Positions 52,570 through 63,884 of a stretch of DNA of 64,000 nucleotides are shown here, piece by piece; positions within the stretch are counted from its first letter, which is position 1; each line of letters starts with the position of its first letter. The DNA lies in NCBI RefSeq assembly GCF_002093745.1, contig NZ_MTSB01000010.1, positions 124,001 through 188,000 on the forward strand, written 5' to 3'. This DNA comes from Pseudomonas graminis (GTDB lineage Bacteria > Pseudomonadota > Gammaproteobacteria > Pseudomonadales > Pseudomonadaceae). The translations under genes and the position numbers were made by a program. The notes under the pieces were generated by a model that was given only the letters and a program-made list of their open reading frames with translations, made no database searches and was not told where the DNA came from.

Positions 52570-53613
52570 TTATTGGTCAGCGACGCGCAGAAAATGATCA
52601 GCGACGTCGAGCATTCGGTTTGCAAAACCCCACTCGTTATCGAACCAGGCCAGCACATTGACAAGCCTCGGGCCGGAAACGCGGGTCTGACTCGCATCGA
52701 CAATGGCCGAATGCGGGTCATGGTTGAAATCGCAGCTGGCGTGCGGCAGCTCAGTGTAAGCCAGCAAGCCTTTGAGCGGGCCGAGAGTGGCGGCCTCACG
52801 CAAAAGACGGTTGATCTCCACGGCGTCCGTGTCGCGCGACATCTGCAGCGTCATGTCCAGACACGACACATTGACGGTCGGCACACGAACAGCTTTGGCC
52901 TGAATTCGGCCGGCAAGTTCCGGAAGCAGCCGTTCGATTCCTCGGGCCAGACCGGTGGACACCGGAATGATCGACTGGAAAGCCGAGCGGGTGCGGCGCA
53001 GATCCTCATGGTGATAAGCGTCGATCACCGGCTGATCATTCATCGCCGAGTGAATCGTGGTGATGGTGATGTATTCAAGACCAATGGCCTGATCCAGCAA
53101 CCGCAACAGCGGCACGCTGCAGTTGGTGGTGCAGGACGCCGCCGACACCAGCAACTCGCGCCCGGTCAGCCTGTGCTGGTTGATGCCGAACACCACGGTG
53201 GCGTCGACATCGCGCTCACTGGCCATCGGCTGGGAAAACAGCACACGCGGCGCACCGGCGTTCAGAAAACGCTGGCCGTCTTCCCGGGTGTTGTAGACAC
53301 CTGAACACTCCAGCACCAGATCGACTTCCAGACCGGCCCAGTCGACACCTTCCGGCGTCGGGCTGCGCGAGACCCTGATGCGGTGATCATTGATGTGCAG
53401 GTATTGCCCTTCGACTCGCACCTCGCCAGGAAACCGGCCGTGGGTAGAGTCAAAGCGCGTGAGGTATTCGAGGCTGGCCATGTCGGCCAGATCGTTAATG
53501 GCAACCACTTCAAACCCGGCCTTCGCCCCCCGCTCGCACAGCGCACGAACAACGCAACGACCGATACGACCGTAGCCGTTCAGAGCAACTTTATAAGGGC
53601 GGGGCTGAGACAT
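52570..53613 (-). CDS. epd: Erythrose-4-phosphate dehydrogenase
   Basis: Epd oxidises erythrose 4-phosphate to 4-phosphoerythronate for pyridoxal phosphate synthesis. The 347-residue product is a GAPDH-fold enzyme with NAD fingerprint [14 protein letters not shown], the active-site SAASCTTNC and [13 protein letters not shown]. Residues typical of Epd rather than GapA occur ([17 protein letters not shown] [10 protein letters not shown]). The frame reaches to 53724 but the start at 53613 ([13 protein letters not shown]) is supported by a GGCGAAA-less but conserved N terminus. It is followed by pgk. Confidence 0.92.
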   Translation of the reverse strand: MSQPRPYKVALNGYGRIGRCVVRALCERGAKAGFEVVAINDLADMASLEYLTRFDSTHGRFPGEVRVEGQYLHINDHRIRVSRSPTPEGVDWAGLEVDLVLECSGVYNTREDGQRFLNAGAPRVLFSQPMASERDVDATVVFGINQHRLTGRELLVSAASCTTNCSVPLLRLLDQAIGLEYITITTIHSAMNDQPVIDAYHHEDLRRTRSAFQSIIPVSTGLARGIERLLPELAGRIQAKAVRVPTVNVSCLDMTLQMSRDTDAVEINRLLREAATLGPLKGLLAYTELPHASCDFNHDPHSAIVDASQTRVSGPRLVNVLAWFDNEWGFANRMLDVADHFLRVADQ

Positions 53614-53674
53614 GGAGTTTTCGCCAAGGGATGGATCAGATTGCGTAAAGCTCGATAGGTATGGTGATGAATAT

Positions 53675-53758
53675 GTGGGAGCGGACTTGTCCGCGAATGG
53701 AGCACTGCGGAATATATGATTCACCGCAATGCCCTCTTCGCGGACAAGTCCGCTCCTA
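53675..53758. repeat. Inverted REP pair between tkt and epd
   Basis: Two REP arms, GGGAGCGGACTTGTCCGCGA and its complement TCGCGGACAAGTCCGCTCC, face each other around a 40-bp centre. The arms differ from those at 30 kb (GAGC/GCTC) and 48 kb (GAAC/GTTC) by matched changes on both sides. It lies in the short tkt-epd gap. Confidence 0.88.
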
Positions 53759-53781
53759 CAACATCAGTATCAAGCAGCTGA

Positions 53782-55779
53782 TCAGTCTTCCAGCAGCTCT
53801 TCAGCAATGCTCAGGACGTTTTCCAGCGTGAAACCGAACTCTTCGAACAGGGCAGGCGCCGGGGCCGACTCGCCGAAGGTGGTCATGCCGATCACGCGAC
53901 CTTCCAGGCCGACGTATTTGTACCAGTAGTCCGCATGAGCGGCCTCGATAGCGATACGCGCGCTGACCTGAAGTGGCAGAACGGATTGCTTGTAGCCCGC
54001 ATCCTGGGCTTCGAAGACGCTGGTGCAGGGCATGGAAACGACACGGACGTTGCGACCCTGAGCGGTCAGCTTGTCGTACGCCTCGACGGCCAGACCGACT
54101 TCCGAACCGGTAGCGATCAGGATCAGTTCGGGCTCTGCAGCGCAATCGCGCAACACGTAACCACCACGGGTGATTGCATCCAGTTGCTGCTCGTCACGCG
54201 CCTGATGGGTCAGGTTCTGGCGGGAGAAGATCAGCGCCGAAGGACCGTCGTTGCGCTCAAGCGCGTATTTCCAGGCCACCGCCGACTCGACGGCATCTGC
54301 CGGGCGCCAGGTGTCCAGATTCGGCGTGGTGCGCAGGCTGGTCAATTGCTCGATCGGCTGGTGCGTCGGGCCGTCTTCGCCCAGACCGATGGAGTCGTGG
54401 GTGAACACATAGATCACACGCTTCTTCATCAGCGAGGCCATACGCACCGCGTTGCGCGCGTATTCCATGAAGATCAGGAAGGTTGCGCCGTACGGCACGA
54501 AACCACCGTGCAGAGCGATACCGTTCATCATGGCGGCCATGCCGAACTCGCGAACGCCGTAATGCAGGTAGTTGCCGTTAGGGTCTTCGCCGGTGATGCT
54601 CTTGCAGCCTTTCCAGATGGTCAGGTTGGAACCTGCCAGGTCAGCCGAACCGCCCAGAATTTCAGGCAGCAACGGGCCGAGTGCGCTCAAGGCATTCTGA
54701 CTGGCTTTGCGGCTGGCGATGGTTTCGCCCTTGGCGTTGACTTCTGCCACATAGGCCTTCGATTTTTCAGCGAAGTCCGCTGGCAGCTGACCGCTCATGC
54801 GACGGATGAAATCGTTGGCCAGCTCCGGAAACGCGGCAGAGTACGCAGCAAAACGCTGGTCCCACTCAGCTTCGACCGCCAGGCCTTTTTCCTTCGCATC
54901 CCATTCGGCGTAGATATCAGCCGGAATCTCGAAAGGACCGTGGTTCCATTTCAGTGCCGTACGGGTCAGGGCGATTTCGTCGGCACCCAGCGGCGCACCG
55001 TGGGACTCTTCCTTGCCCTGCTTGTTCGGCGAACCGAAACCGATAGTGGTCTTGCAGCAGATCAGGGTGGGCTGATCGCTCTTGCGAGCCGTGTCGATGG
55101 CCGTTTTGATTTCTTCCGGGTCGTGACCGTCGACATTGCGGATCACCAGCCAGCCGTAGGCTTCAAAGCGCTTCGGCGTGTCATCGGTGAACCAGCCCTC
55201 GACTTCGCCGTCGATGGAAATGCCGTTGTCGTCGTAGAACGCAATCAGCTTGCCCAGTTGCAGCGTACCGGCCAGGGACGCGACTTCGTGGGAAATGCCT
55301 TCCATCATGCAGCCATCACCCATGAACACGTAAGTATTGTGATCAACAATGGTGTGGCCTGGACGGTTGAACTGTGCAGCGAGGGTTTTCTCGGCAGCGG
55401 CAAAGCCGACGGCGTTGGCAAAACCCTGACCCAGCGGACCAGTGGTGGTTTCGACGCCTGGGGTGTAACCGAATTCCGGGTGGCCCGGAGTACGGCTGTG
55501 CAACTGACGGAAATTCTTCAGGTCGTCGATGGACAGGTCGTAGCCGGTCAGGTGCAGCAGCGAATAGACCAGCATCGAGCCATGACCGTTGGACATGATG
55601 AAGCGGTCACGGTCAGCGAACGAAGGGTTCTTCGGGTTGTGCTTCAGGTAATCACGCCACAGTACCTCGGCGATATCCGCCATGCCCATCGGGGCACCCG
55701 GATGGCCGCTGTTGGCTTTTTGCACGGCATCCATGCTTAGGGCACGAATAGCATTGGCACGCTCACGACGGCTTGGCAT
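53782..55779 (-). CDS. tkt: Transketolase
   Basis: Tkt moves two-carbon units between sugar phosphates with thiamine diphosphate. The 665-residue product begins [20 protein letters not shown] and has [17 protein letters not shown], the cofactor motif [29 protein letters not shown] and [17 protein letters not shown]. The frame continues to 55902, but 55779 is the family start with AGGAG upstream. It is upstream of epd, pgk and fba on the same strand and likely belongs to the same cluster. Confidence 0.97.
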   Translation of the reverse strand: MPSRRERANAIRALSMDAVQKANSGHPGAPMGMADIAEVLWRDYLKHNPKNPSFADRDRFIMSNGHGSMLVYSLLHLTGYDLSIDDLKNFRQLHSRTPGHPEFGYTPGVETTTGPLGQGFANAVGFAAAEKTLAAQFNRPGHTIVDHNTYVFMGDGCMMEGISHEVASLAGTLQLGKLIAFYDDNGISIDGEVEGWFTDDTPKRFEAYGWLVIRNVDGHDPEEIKTAIDTARKSDQPTLICCKTTIGFGSPNKQGKEESHGAPLGADEIALTRTALKWNHGPFEIPADIYAEWDAKEKGLAVEAEWDQRFAAYSAAFPELANDFIRRMSGQLPADFAEKSKAYVAEVNAKGETIASRKASQNALSALGPLLPEILGGSADLAGSNLTIWKGCKSITGEDPNGNYLHYGVREFGMAAMMNGIALHGGFVPYGATFLIFMEYARNAVRMASLMKKRVIYVFTHDSIGLGEDGPTHQPIEQLTSLRTTPNLDTWRPADAVESAVAWKYALERNDGPSALIFSRQNLTHQARDEQQLDAITRGGYVLRDCAAEPELILIATGSEVGLAVEAYDKLTAQGRNVRVVSMPCTSVFEAQDAGYKQSVLPLQVSARIAIEAAHADYWYKYVGLEGRVIGMTTFGESAPAPALFEEFGFTLENVLSIAEELLED

Positions 55780-55975
55780 CGCTGATCTCCTGGGGATTGA
55801 GAAATAGGACTGAGAAAATAAAGAGGGCCATTTTCCCTCACGGACAGGCCGGGGGCAATCACAGATAATCGACCATAGGCTTTTTTCCTGTGTAACGGAC
55901 ATTATTTAGCCTGTAAAGACTGGATCACCTGCACGCACGACAAGTTCATGAAGGTTGACCAGCGTCACTCGCCGG

Positions 55976-55999
55976 CAATATCAAAACTTTTTGATATTG
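55976..55999. promoter_or_regulatory. Palindromic operator candidate (SahR-type)
   Basis: CAATATCAAAA and TTTTGATATTG form a perfect 11-bp inverted repeat with only CT between. It is 42 bp before the ArsR-methyltransferase gene start and is the only such palindrome nearby. ArsR-family operators are short inverted repeats, and TATCAA/TTGATA cores are reported for methionine-cycle SahR regulators. The binding itself is inference. Confidence 0.6.
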
Positions 56000-56040
56000 C
56001 CCTTGCAGGGTCAGGAATCGCTCTCTAGACTGCGATGCCT

Positions 56041-57036
56041 ATGAACCTGCGCGTACCTGCCATTCGCCATGATGCATGCGACGACCTCTCTGCTCTGTGC
56101 AAGGCCGGCGGCGATCCTTTACGGCTGAATGTATTGCGCGCACTGACCAACGATTCATTCGGCGTGCTCGAACTGGCGCAGATTTTCGCGATTGGCCAGT
56201 CAGGCATGAGCCATCACCTGAAGGTCCTGGCGCAGGCTGATCTGGTGGCAACGCGGCGGGAAGGCAACGCGATTTTCTATCGCCGCGCCCTGCCCCATAC
56301 CGCGCTACCGGGTGGCAGGCTGCACGCGGCATTGCTTGATGAGGTCGATACGCTGGACCTGCCCGATGACGTTCAGGGGCGTATCGGCCTGGTCCATCGG
56401 CAACGCGCACTGGCCAGCCAGGATTTCTTTGCCCGGACCGCCGAAAAATTTCGCGCCCAGCAGGACCTGATCGCCGGCCTTGCACAGTACAGCGAAAGCC
56501 TGCTGACGCTGCTCGACAAACTGAGCTTCGGCGCGCAGGCGACCGCCCTGGAAGTAGGCCCCGGTGACGGCGGCTTCCTGCCGGAACTGGCACGGCGCTT
56601 CGGGCAGGTCATTGCGATGGACAACAGCCCGGTCATGCTGGACATGGCACGTGGCGTCTGCGAGCGTCGCGCGCTGGCTAACGTTGAGCTGAGACTGGCC
56701 GATGCACTGACCGGCAGTAAAGTCAGCGCCGATTGCGTCGTACTCAACATGGTGCTGCATCATTTTGCGGCACCGGCCGAAGCCTTGAGGCAATTGGCTG
56801 AACATGTAAAACCCGGCGGTAGCTTGCTGGTAACAGAATTGTGTAGTCATGACCAGAGCTGGGCCAGGGAGGCCTGTGGCGATCTCTGGTTAGGTTTCGA
56901 GCAGGAAGACCTGGCCCATTGGGCCATCGCTGCGGGGCTAGTTCCCGGGGAAAGCCTTTATGTAGGCTTACGTAATGGTTTCCAGATCCAGGTTCGCCAT
57001 TTTCAGCGACCGGCTGGCGACACTCACCATCGGTAA
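56041..57036 (+). CDS. ArsR-type regulator fused to a SAM methyltransferase domain
   Basis: This 331-residue protein has an N-terminal ArsR winged helix (about residues 15-85; PLRLNVLRALTNDSFGVLEL, IGQSGMSHHLKVL) and a C-terminal class I methyltransferase-like domain (from about 145; SAM motif ALEVGPGDGGFLPEL). Such proteins next to metK or ahcY resemble the SAH-sensing SahR group of Proteobacteria. The methyltransferase fold may be only a ligand sensor. An alternative ATG 6 bp earlier exists. metK begins 20 bp downstream, so it probably controls itself and metK. Confidence 0.85.
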   Translation: MNLRVPAIRHDACDDLSALCKAGGDPLRLNVLRALTNDSFGVLELAQIFAIGQSGMSHHLKVLAQADLVATRREGNAIFYRRALPHTALPGGRLHAALLDEVDTLDLPDDVQGRIGLVHRQRALASQDFFARTAEKFRAQQDLIAGLAQYSESLLTLLDKLSFGAQATALEVGPGDGGFLPELARRFGQVIAMDNSPVMLDMARGVCERRALANVELRLADALTGSKVSADCVVLNMVLHHFAAPAEALRQLAEHVKPGGSLLVTELCSHDQSWAREACGDLWLGFEQEDLAHWAIAAGLVPGESLYVGLRNGFQIQVRHFQRPAGDTHHR

Positions 57037-57056
57037 AATGAAGGAAACCCGTAGAG

Positions 57057-58247
57057 ATGAGCGAATACTCACTTTTCACCTCCGAGTCCGTGTCCGAAGG
57101 GCATCCGGACAAGATCGCCGACCAGATTTCCGACGCGGTTCTGGACGCCATCATCGCTGAAGACAAATACGCCCGTGTAGCGTGCGAAACACTGGTCAAG
57201 ACCGGTGTGGCAATCATCGCTGGCGAAGTGTCGACGTCGGCCTGGGTCGATCTGGAAGACATCGTGCGTAACGTCATCCTCGACATCGGCTACAACAGCT
57301 CCGACGTCGGCTTCGACGGCGCGACCTGCGGTGTGATGAACATCATCGGCAAGCAGTCGGTGGACATCGCCCAGGGCGTTGACCGCAGCAAGCCTGAAGA
57401 TCAGGGTGCTGGCGACCAGGGCCTGATGTTCGGCTACGCCAGCAACGAAACCGACGTGCTGATGCCAGCGCCGATCACCTTCTCTCACCAGTTGGTGCAG
57501 CGTCAGGCTGAAGCCCGCAAATCCGGCCTGCTGCCGTGGTTGCGCCCGGATGCAAAATCCCAGGTCACGTGCCGCTATGAAAACGGCAAAGTGGTCGGCG
57601 TCGACGCCATCGTGCTGTCGACCCAGCACAACCCGGATGTGTCCTATAAAGACCTGCGCGAAGGCGTGATGGAGCTGATCGTCAAGCACGTCATCCCTGC
57701 GCACCTGCTGCACAAAGACACCCAGTTCCACATCAACCCGACCGGCAACTTCATCATCGGCGGCCCGGTGGGCGACTGTGGCCTGACCGGCCGCAAGATC
57801 ATCGTGGACACCTACGGCGGCATGGCCCGTCACGGTGGCGGTGCATTCTCCGGCAAGGATCCCTCGAAGGTTGACCGTTCGGCGGCCTACGCCGGTCGTT
57901 ACGTGGCCAAGAATATCGTGGCGGCCGGTCTGGCCGAGCGTTGCGAAATTCAGGTGTCCTACGCCATTGGCGTCGCTCAGCCGACGTCGATCTCGCTGAA
58001 CACTTTCGGCACCGGCAAGCTGTCCGACGACAAGATCATCAAACTGGTCCGTGACAACTTCGACCTGCGTCCTTACGCCATCACCACCATGCTCGACCTG
58101 CTGCACCCGATGTACCAGGCCACTGCGGCCTACGGCCACTTCGGCCGTACCCCGGTCGAAATGACCGTTGGCGATGACACCTTCACCGCCTTCACCTGGG
58201 AAAAAACCGACCGCGCCGACGCCCTGCGCGCTGCTGCCGGCCTGTAA
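57057..58247 (+). CDS. metK: S-adenosylmethionine synthetase
   Basis: MetK makes SAM from methionine and ATP. The 396-residue product has [20 protein letters not shown] at the N terminus, [29 protein letters not shown] and the closing [14 protein letters not shown]. It is 20 bp after the ArsR-methyltransferase gene, so it is probably in its operon. A terminator follows 13 bp after the stop. SAM feeds the many methyltransferases in this window. Confidence 0.98.
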   Translation: MSEYSLFTSESVSEGHPDKIADQISDAVLDAIIAEDKYARVACETLVKTGVAIIAGEVSTSAWVDLEDIVRNVILDIGYNSSDVGFDGATCGVMNIIGKQSVDIAQGVDRSKPEDQGAGDQGLMFGYASNETDVLMPAPITFSHQLVQRQAEARKSGLLPWLRPDAKSQVTCRYENGKVVGVDAIVLSTQHNPDVSYKDLREGVMELIVKHVIPAHLLHKDTQFHINPTGNFIIGGPVGDCGLTGRKIIVDTYGGMARHGGGAFSGKDPSKVDRSAAYAGRYVAKNIVAAGLAERCEIQVSYAIGVAQPTSISLNTFGTGKLSDDKIIKLVRDNFDLRPYAITTMLDLLHPMYQATAAYGHFGRTPVEMTVGDDTFTAFTWEKTDRADALRAAAGL

Positions 58248-58259
58248 CCCCCCAGAAAG

Positions 58260-58297
58260 AAGCCCCGGACGACCTGGTCGTTCGGGGCTTTTTTTTG
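58260..58297 (+). terminator. Rho-independent terminator of metK
   Basis: AAGCCCCG and CGGGGCTT enclose a second small stem (ACGACC/GGTCGT) and are followed by T7. The position directly after metK and the strong T tract make this a clear terminator. Confidence 0.93.
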
Positions 58298-58311
58298 CCA
58301 TCTATCGTGCC

Positions 58312-58740
58312 GATGCCGGAGCGTACGGAACGATAATCTCAACTATCGTGCCGACGCTCCGCGTCCGGTCTTGAGTGTGCGGCGCGGTTCGGAATTGTGA
58401 CGCGGAGCGTCACGAACTGCATTCCGACGCCGGAGCGTGCGGAACGATAACCTCAACTATCGTGCCGACGCTCCGCGTCCGGTCTTGAGTGTGCGGCGCG
58501 GTTCGGAATTGTGACGCGGAGCGTCACGAACTGCATTCCGACGCCGGAGCGTGCGGAACGATAACCTCAACTATCGTGCCGACGCTCCGCGTCCGGTCTT
58601 GAGTGTGCGGCGCGGTTCGGAATTGTGACGCGGAGCGTCACGAACTGCATTCCGATGCCGGAGCGTACGGAACGATAACCTCAACTATCGTGCCGACGCT
58701 CCGCGTCGGCATGCCTTTCTGGACGCTCTGCGTCCGATCT
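58312..58740. repeat. 114-bp tandem repeat, three copies plus a partial
   Basis: Units start at 58312, 58426 and 58540, with a shortened fourth from 58654. The offset is exactly 114 bp. Each has GACGCCGGAGCGTGCGG, AACGATAACCTCAACTATCG and GACGCGGAGCGTCACGAACT blocks that form nested palindromes. The 602-bp metK-ligB gap holds nothing else recognised. The family recurs at 11.8, 20.1 and 48.4 kb. Confidence 0.9.
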
Positions 58741-58834
58741 GGAGCCGGCGGCGCAGGGCTCTGGCAAAACCCGGTAACCAGGCCATCCTTCTACACGCAT
58801 CGCCAGCGGCTAGCCTCATCGGGCCAATCCCTAA

Positions 58835-60532
<1,698 letters not shown>

Positions 60533-60586
60533 GTAGCGGACTTTCATTTTTTCGTCCGGGCATCGTCATCTTCAAACGGAGTTCAT

Positions 60587-60997
60587 ATGAAGTTTTTATC
60601 ACCACTGATCCTTTTCACCAGTTGCACGCTGCTGACGACCACACTGTTGGCTGACGAACAGGCACCACCGCCTTCCGAGTGTCTGGTCAAAAGTCAGGAA
60701 ATCAGCAGCAAGATTCAGGACGCCAAGACCGAGGGCAACAAGGCCGAGCAGACCGGACTGGAGAAAGCGCTGGTCGAGGTCAATGCCAACTGCACGGAAA
60801 CCTCGCTGCTCAAACAGCGCGAGCAAAAGGTGCTGGACGCCAAACGCGAAGTCAGCCGCCGTCAGAACGACCTGAACAAGGCCATGGACAAGGGTGATCC
60901 GGAGAAGATCAACAAACGCAAAGACAAGCTTGCCGAGTCCCGCAAGGAACTGCAGGAAGCACAGACCGATCTGGAAAAAGTACAGCCGGACGACTGA
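60587..60997 (+). CDS. DUF1090 family periplasmic protein
   Basis: This 136-residue protein has a signal peptide (SPLILFTSCTLLTTTLLADE) and a long charged coiled-coil body (EKALVEVNANCTETSLLKQR, EVSRRQNDLNKAMDKG, LAESRKELQEAQTDLEK). It matches DUF1090/YqjC, of unknown role. The ATG follows ACGGAG. It lies 54 bp after ligB. Confidence 0.9.
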   Translation: MKFLSPLILFTSCTLLTTTLLADEQAPPPSECLVKSQEISSKIQDAKTEGNKAEQTGLEKALVEVNANCTETSLLKQREQKVLDAKREVSRRQNDLNKAMDKGDPEKINKRKDKLAESRKELQEAQTDLEKVQPDD

Positions 60998-61047
60998 TAA
61001 ATACGCTTGCGACACTGCCCGTCATGGGCAGCGTCGCAACCGGGCAT

Positions 61048-61449
61048 TCAGGCCGCTGCCGGAAAGGCCGAGACGCCGAACAGCGCGACGATCAGGCCCA
61101 TGCCGACCAGCCACACCAGCGAACGCAGGGCGGCCAGGTCGGCCAGATAGAAAATGATGTACAGCAGACGACTGGTGATGAACAGCACCGCCAGCACGTC
61201 GATGGTCACCAGCTGCGCATTGCCGGCAATGTGCGCAATGATCACTGCCGCAGCGAACGCCGGAGTCACTTCAAAACTGTTGAGCTGAGCCGCGTGAGCC
61301 CGACGAGGGAACCCCTCGAGCTTGTCGAGAAAGGCGCGCGGGTCATGATTGTGTCCGCTGCCGAATTTGCCGCTGCCGAACTTGGCAATGCCGGCACATA
61401 GAATCGGCAGCAATATCGCGACCAGCACGCACCAGAAAGCAACTGTCAT
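61048..61449 (-). CDS. MAPEG family membrane protein
   Basis: This 133-residue protein has four membrane helices of the MAPEG type (eicosanoid/glutathione metabolism superfamily). Bacterial members are mostly of unknown function. RAFLDKLEGFPRRAHAAQLNSFE is the loop 1 block, split here as AFLDKLEGFPRRAHAAQLN (residues 40-58), and SRLLYIIFYLADLAALRS is helix 3. The loop has a repeated FGSGKFGSG. It converges with the DUF1090 gene. Confidence 0.85.
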   Translation of the reverse strand: MTVAFWCVLVAILLPILCAGIAKFGSGKFGSGHNHDPRAFLDKLEGFPRRAHAAQLNSFEVTPAFAAAVIIAHIAGNAQLVTIDVLAVLFITSRLLYIIFYLADLAALRSLVWLVGMGLIVALFGVSAFPAAA

Positions 61450-61564
61450 ACGTCCATCCTTATCGTTTTGGCTTCATCAGAAGCATTCGGGCAAAGCCCG
61501 CTCACAGACTATGAGCCGGGCGGTCCGCGAAAGGTTCTTGAAGAACGACCACCACCTGACGCAT

Positions 61565-62956
61565 TTACACCAGTTTAGGAAAGATCAGGCTGAACGTGGT
61601 GAATTTTTCCGGCTCGCTCTGCACCGTTACCTGCCCCTCATGCAGGCTCATGATCGAGCGCACAATCGCCAGCCCAAGCCCCGTGCCGCCCTGCTGCCGT
61701 GCGCGGCTGACGTGTACCCGGTAGAAACGGTCGAACAGGCGTGGCAGGTGTTCGGCATCGATGCCATCGCCCGCATTGCGCACCGCAAGCACGACCTCAT
61801 CTTTCAGGGCAGTGAGCTTGACCGTGATGACGCTGCCGGGCAGGCCGTGGCGGATGGCGTTGGACAACAGGTTCGAAATCGCTCGCTGAATCATCAGCCT
61901 GTCACCCATCGCTTTCGCGCTGCCCTGAACCTGCAAGGTGATCTCGCGCTCTTCAGCCGAGGACGAAAACAGTTCGGCGACCTTGTCTGCCTCTTCCCGG
62001 AGATCAATGACCTCGACCGGCAGCGGCGCAGCCGGCTGACTCACGCTGGCCAGAAACAGCATCTGGCTGATCATGCGCGACATGCGCTCCAGTTCTTCGG
62101 TGCAGGATTCCAGCGCCTGCTTGTACTCTTCGGAAGGACGGGGCCTGGACAGCGTGACCTGCGCCTTGCCCATCAGGTTGTTCATGGGCGAACGCAACTC
62201 GTGCGCCAGGTCGTCCGAAAACTGCGCCAGTTGCTGCACATCGCCATCCAGCCGGTGAAGCATGAAGTTCACCGCATGGGCCAGATCCCGCAGCTCGTCA
62301 GGCAAGCCCTTGACCTTCATGCGGTGGGACAGGTCGCGGGCCGAAATCAGCGCGGTCACTTTGCGAAACGCATTCAATGGCCTGAGGCCACGACGCACTG
62401 TCCACCAGACACCGAAGCCGATCAGCAGCAGAATCACCGGCAGCATCAGGAACGTCGACGTCATGTAGGCATGCAGCAATTCGGTGTCGCTTTCCCGGTC
62501 TATCGACAGCCTGATCAGAATGTCCTGATCCGTCCTCAGGCGTATCTTCTTGTAGCCCAGCAAAATCTTGTGACCCTTCGCCGAGGTCAACTCCTGGAAG
62601 CCCTGCGGCGGAACGTCGGCCTCCAGGACCGGCAGATTCCGTCCTTCCTCGTTACCGACACTCATCAACTGCTGACGAGGGGTGCCCGCGTCGAGGATGG
62701 TCAGCGCGAAGCTGTCGTGCCCGACGATCTGGTCGCGCAGCGTGTGGGGGTACTGAACGATGTCCTCGACGGCCAGAAAACCTTCGCTCAGGCCGTGTTC
62801 GATCTGCGCGAACTTCTCTTTCAGCGCATCTTCGGCACGCAGGTCCAACTGATGGGAAATGGCCGCGTACGCGAACGTCTCCATCACCAGCACCAGAAAC
62901 GCGATCAACGCCGTCACCGTCAACCCCAGGCGCGTCGAGAGACGGGTCGGCGTCAT
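61565..62956 (-). CDS. Heavy-metal sensor histidine kinase
   Basis: This 463-residue kinase of the CusS/CopS group has a first membrane helix (about 10-32), a periplasmic sensor of about 125 residues, a second helix (about 160-182), HAMP, the H box FSDDLAHELRSPMNNL, the N box RAISNLLSNAIRHG, G1 NAGDGIDAEHL and G2 GGTGLGLAIV. It overlaps the response regulator by 4 bp (ATGA), so the two are coupled. The sensed metal, probably copper or zinc/cadmium/cobalt, cannot be assigned from sequence alone. Confidence 0.9.
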   Translation of the reverse strand: MTPTRLSTRLGLTVTALIAFLVLVMETFAYAAISHQLDLRAEDALKEKFAQIEHGLSEGFLAVEDIVQYPHTLRDQIVGHDSFALTILDAGTPRQQLMSVGNEEGRNLPVLEADVPPQGFQELTSAKGHKILLGYKKIRLRTDQDILIRLSIDRESDTELLHAYMTSTFLMLPVILLLIGFGVWWTVRRGLRPLNAFRKVTALISARDLSHRMKVKGLPDELRDLAHAVNFMLHRLDGDVQQLAQFSDDLAHELRSPMNNLMGKAQVTLSRPRPSEEYKQALESCTEELERMSRMISQMLFLASVSQPAAPLPVEVIDLREEADKVAELFSSSAEEREITLQVQGSAKAMGDRLMIQRAISNLLSNAIRHGLPGSVITVKLTALKDEVVLAVRNAGDGIDAEHLPRLFDRFYRVHVSRARQQGGTGLGLAIVRSIMSLHEGQVTVQSEPEKFTTFSLIFPKLV

Positions 62957-63627
62957 TCGCGCACTTCCAGCACGTAACCGACGCCGCGCAGGGTGTGAAT
63001 CAACTTGGTCTCGAACGGATCATCGATCTTCGCGCGCAGGCGCCGGATCGACACTTCCACCACGTTGGTGTCGCAATCGAAGTTCATGTCCCAGACCAGC
63101 GAAATGATCTGCGTACGCGACATGACCTCGCCACTGTGGCGCATTAACAGGTGCAGCAGCGCGAACTCCTTGGTGGTCAGGTCAATGCGCTGCTTGCCGC
63201 GAAACGCCCGATGCCGCCCCTGGTCCAGTTCCAGATCACCGACCTGCAACACCTTGGCGGTCGTGGTCTGCTCGCTGCGGCGCATCAGGGTGCGAACCCG
63301 CGCCAGCAGCTCGGGAAACTCGAATGGCTTGACCAGATAATCGTCAGCGCCCATTTCCAGCCCTTTGACTTTCTCCTCCAGGCGACCGCGTGCGGTGACC
63401 ATCATGATGCGCGTGTTGACGGTTTTCCTCAGGCGGCTCAGCACTTCCCAGCCATCCATCTCGGGCAGGTTCACGTCCAGAATGACCACGTCATAAGCCT
63501 GATGCTGCGCAAGGTAAAGCCCGTCAAGGCCAGTGGCGGCGATATCGACGACATAGCCACTTTCGGTCAGACCCTGATGCATGTACTCGGCAGTTTTCGG
63601 CTCGTCCTCTACGACAAGGATTCGCAT
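62953..63627 (-). CDS. OmpR-type response regulator of a metal two-component system
   Basis: This 224-residue regulator has a receiver domain (VEDEPKTAEYMHQGL; phospho-acceptor Asp in DVVILDVNLPEMDGW; Lys in YLVKPFEF) and a winged-helix DNA-binding domain (TTKEFALLHLLMRHSGEV, EVSIRRLRAKIDDPF). It is of the CopR/CusR/CzcR type. The start ATG at 63627 (MRILVVEDEP) fits; the longer frame to 63729 does not. It is divergent from the efflux outer-membrane gene at 63881, its likely target. Confidence 0.9.
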   Translation of the reverse strand: MRILVVEDEPKTAEYMHQGLTESGYVVDIAATGLDGLYLAQHQAYDVVILDVNLPEMDGWEVLSRLRKTVNTRIMMVTARGRLEEKVKGLEMGADDYLVKPFEFPELLARVRTLMRRSEQTTTAKVLQVGDLELDQGRHRAFRGKQRIDLTTKEFALLHLLMRHSGEVMSRTQIISLVWDMNFDCDTNVVEVSIRRLRAKIDDPFETKLIHTLRGVGYVLEVRE

Positions 63628-63822
63628 AATCAGGCTTCCTGTTTGATGAACGGATAATGACGATGCCGTGCAGTGTACTGAAAAGAAACACCCTTTCCGC
63701 CGGATAACAGAATCGTAATTTTCCGGCAATCCCTGTGATAACTCCCATTGCCTAAAGTCCTCCCAGCCAACTTCAGCGCTCAGGTGCCTGTTTGTTATTT
63801 TCTGCTTTGACGGGGTGATTCA

Positions 63823-63884
63823 TGGGACTGGAGAACAGCGTACGCCTTCGACGTATCGATGGGTTGGCAGGGAGCCCGACATGA
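63823..63884 (+). CDS. Possible 20-codon leader peptide
   Basis: An ATG at 63823 opens a 20-residue frame (MGLENSVRLRRIDGLAGSPT) whose TGA overlaps the ATG of the efflux gene at 63881 as ATGA. A weak GGGGTG precedes it. The overlap suggests translational coupling, but such short frames can arise by chance. Confidence 0.3.

Noticed and set aside
53935..55740. Long open frame opposite tkt on the plus strand (601 codons)
   Set aside because: It mirrors the tkt codon pattern on the wrong strand and has no recognisable domain.
58312..58740. Possible CRISPR array or coding repeat protein
   Set aside because: The 114-bp units are near-identical throughout, without spacers, and no stable frame with a ribosome-binding site was found.
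61349..62977. Long open frame opposite the histidine kinase (542 codons)
   Set aside because: It is antisense to a clear kinase gene and lacks any family signature.
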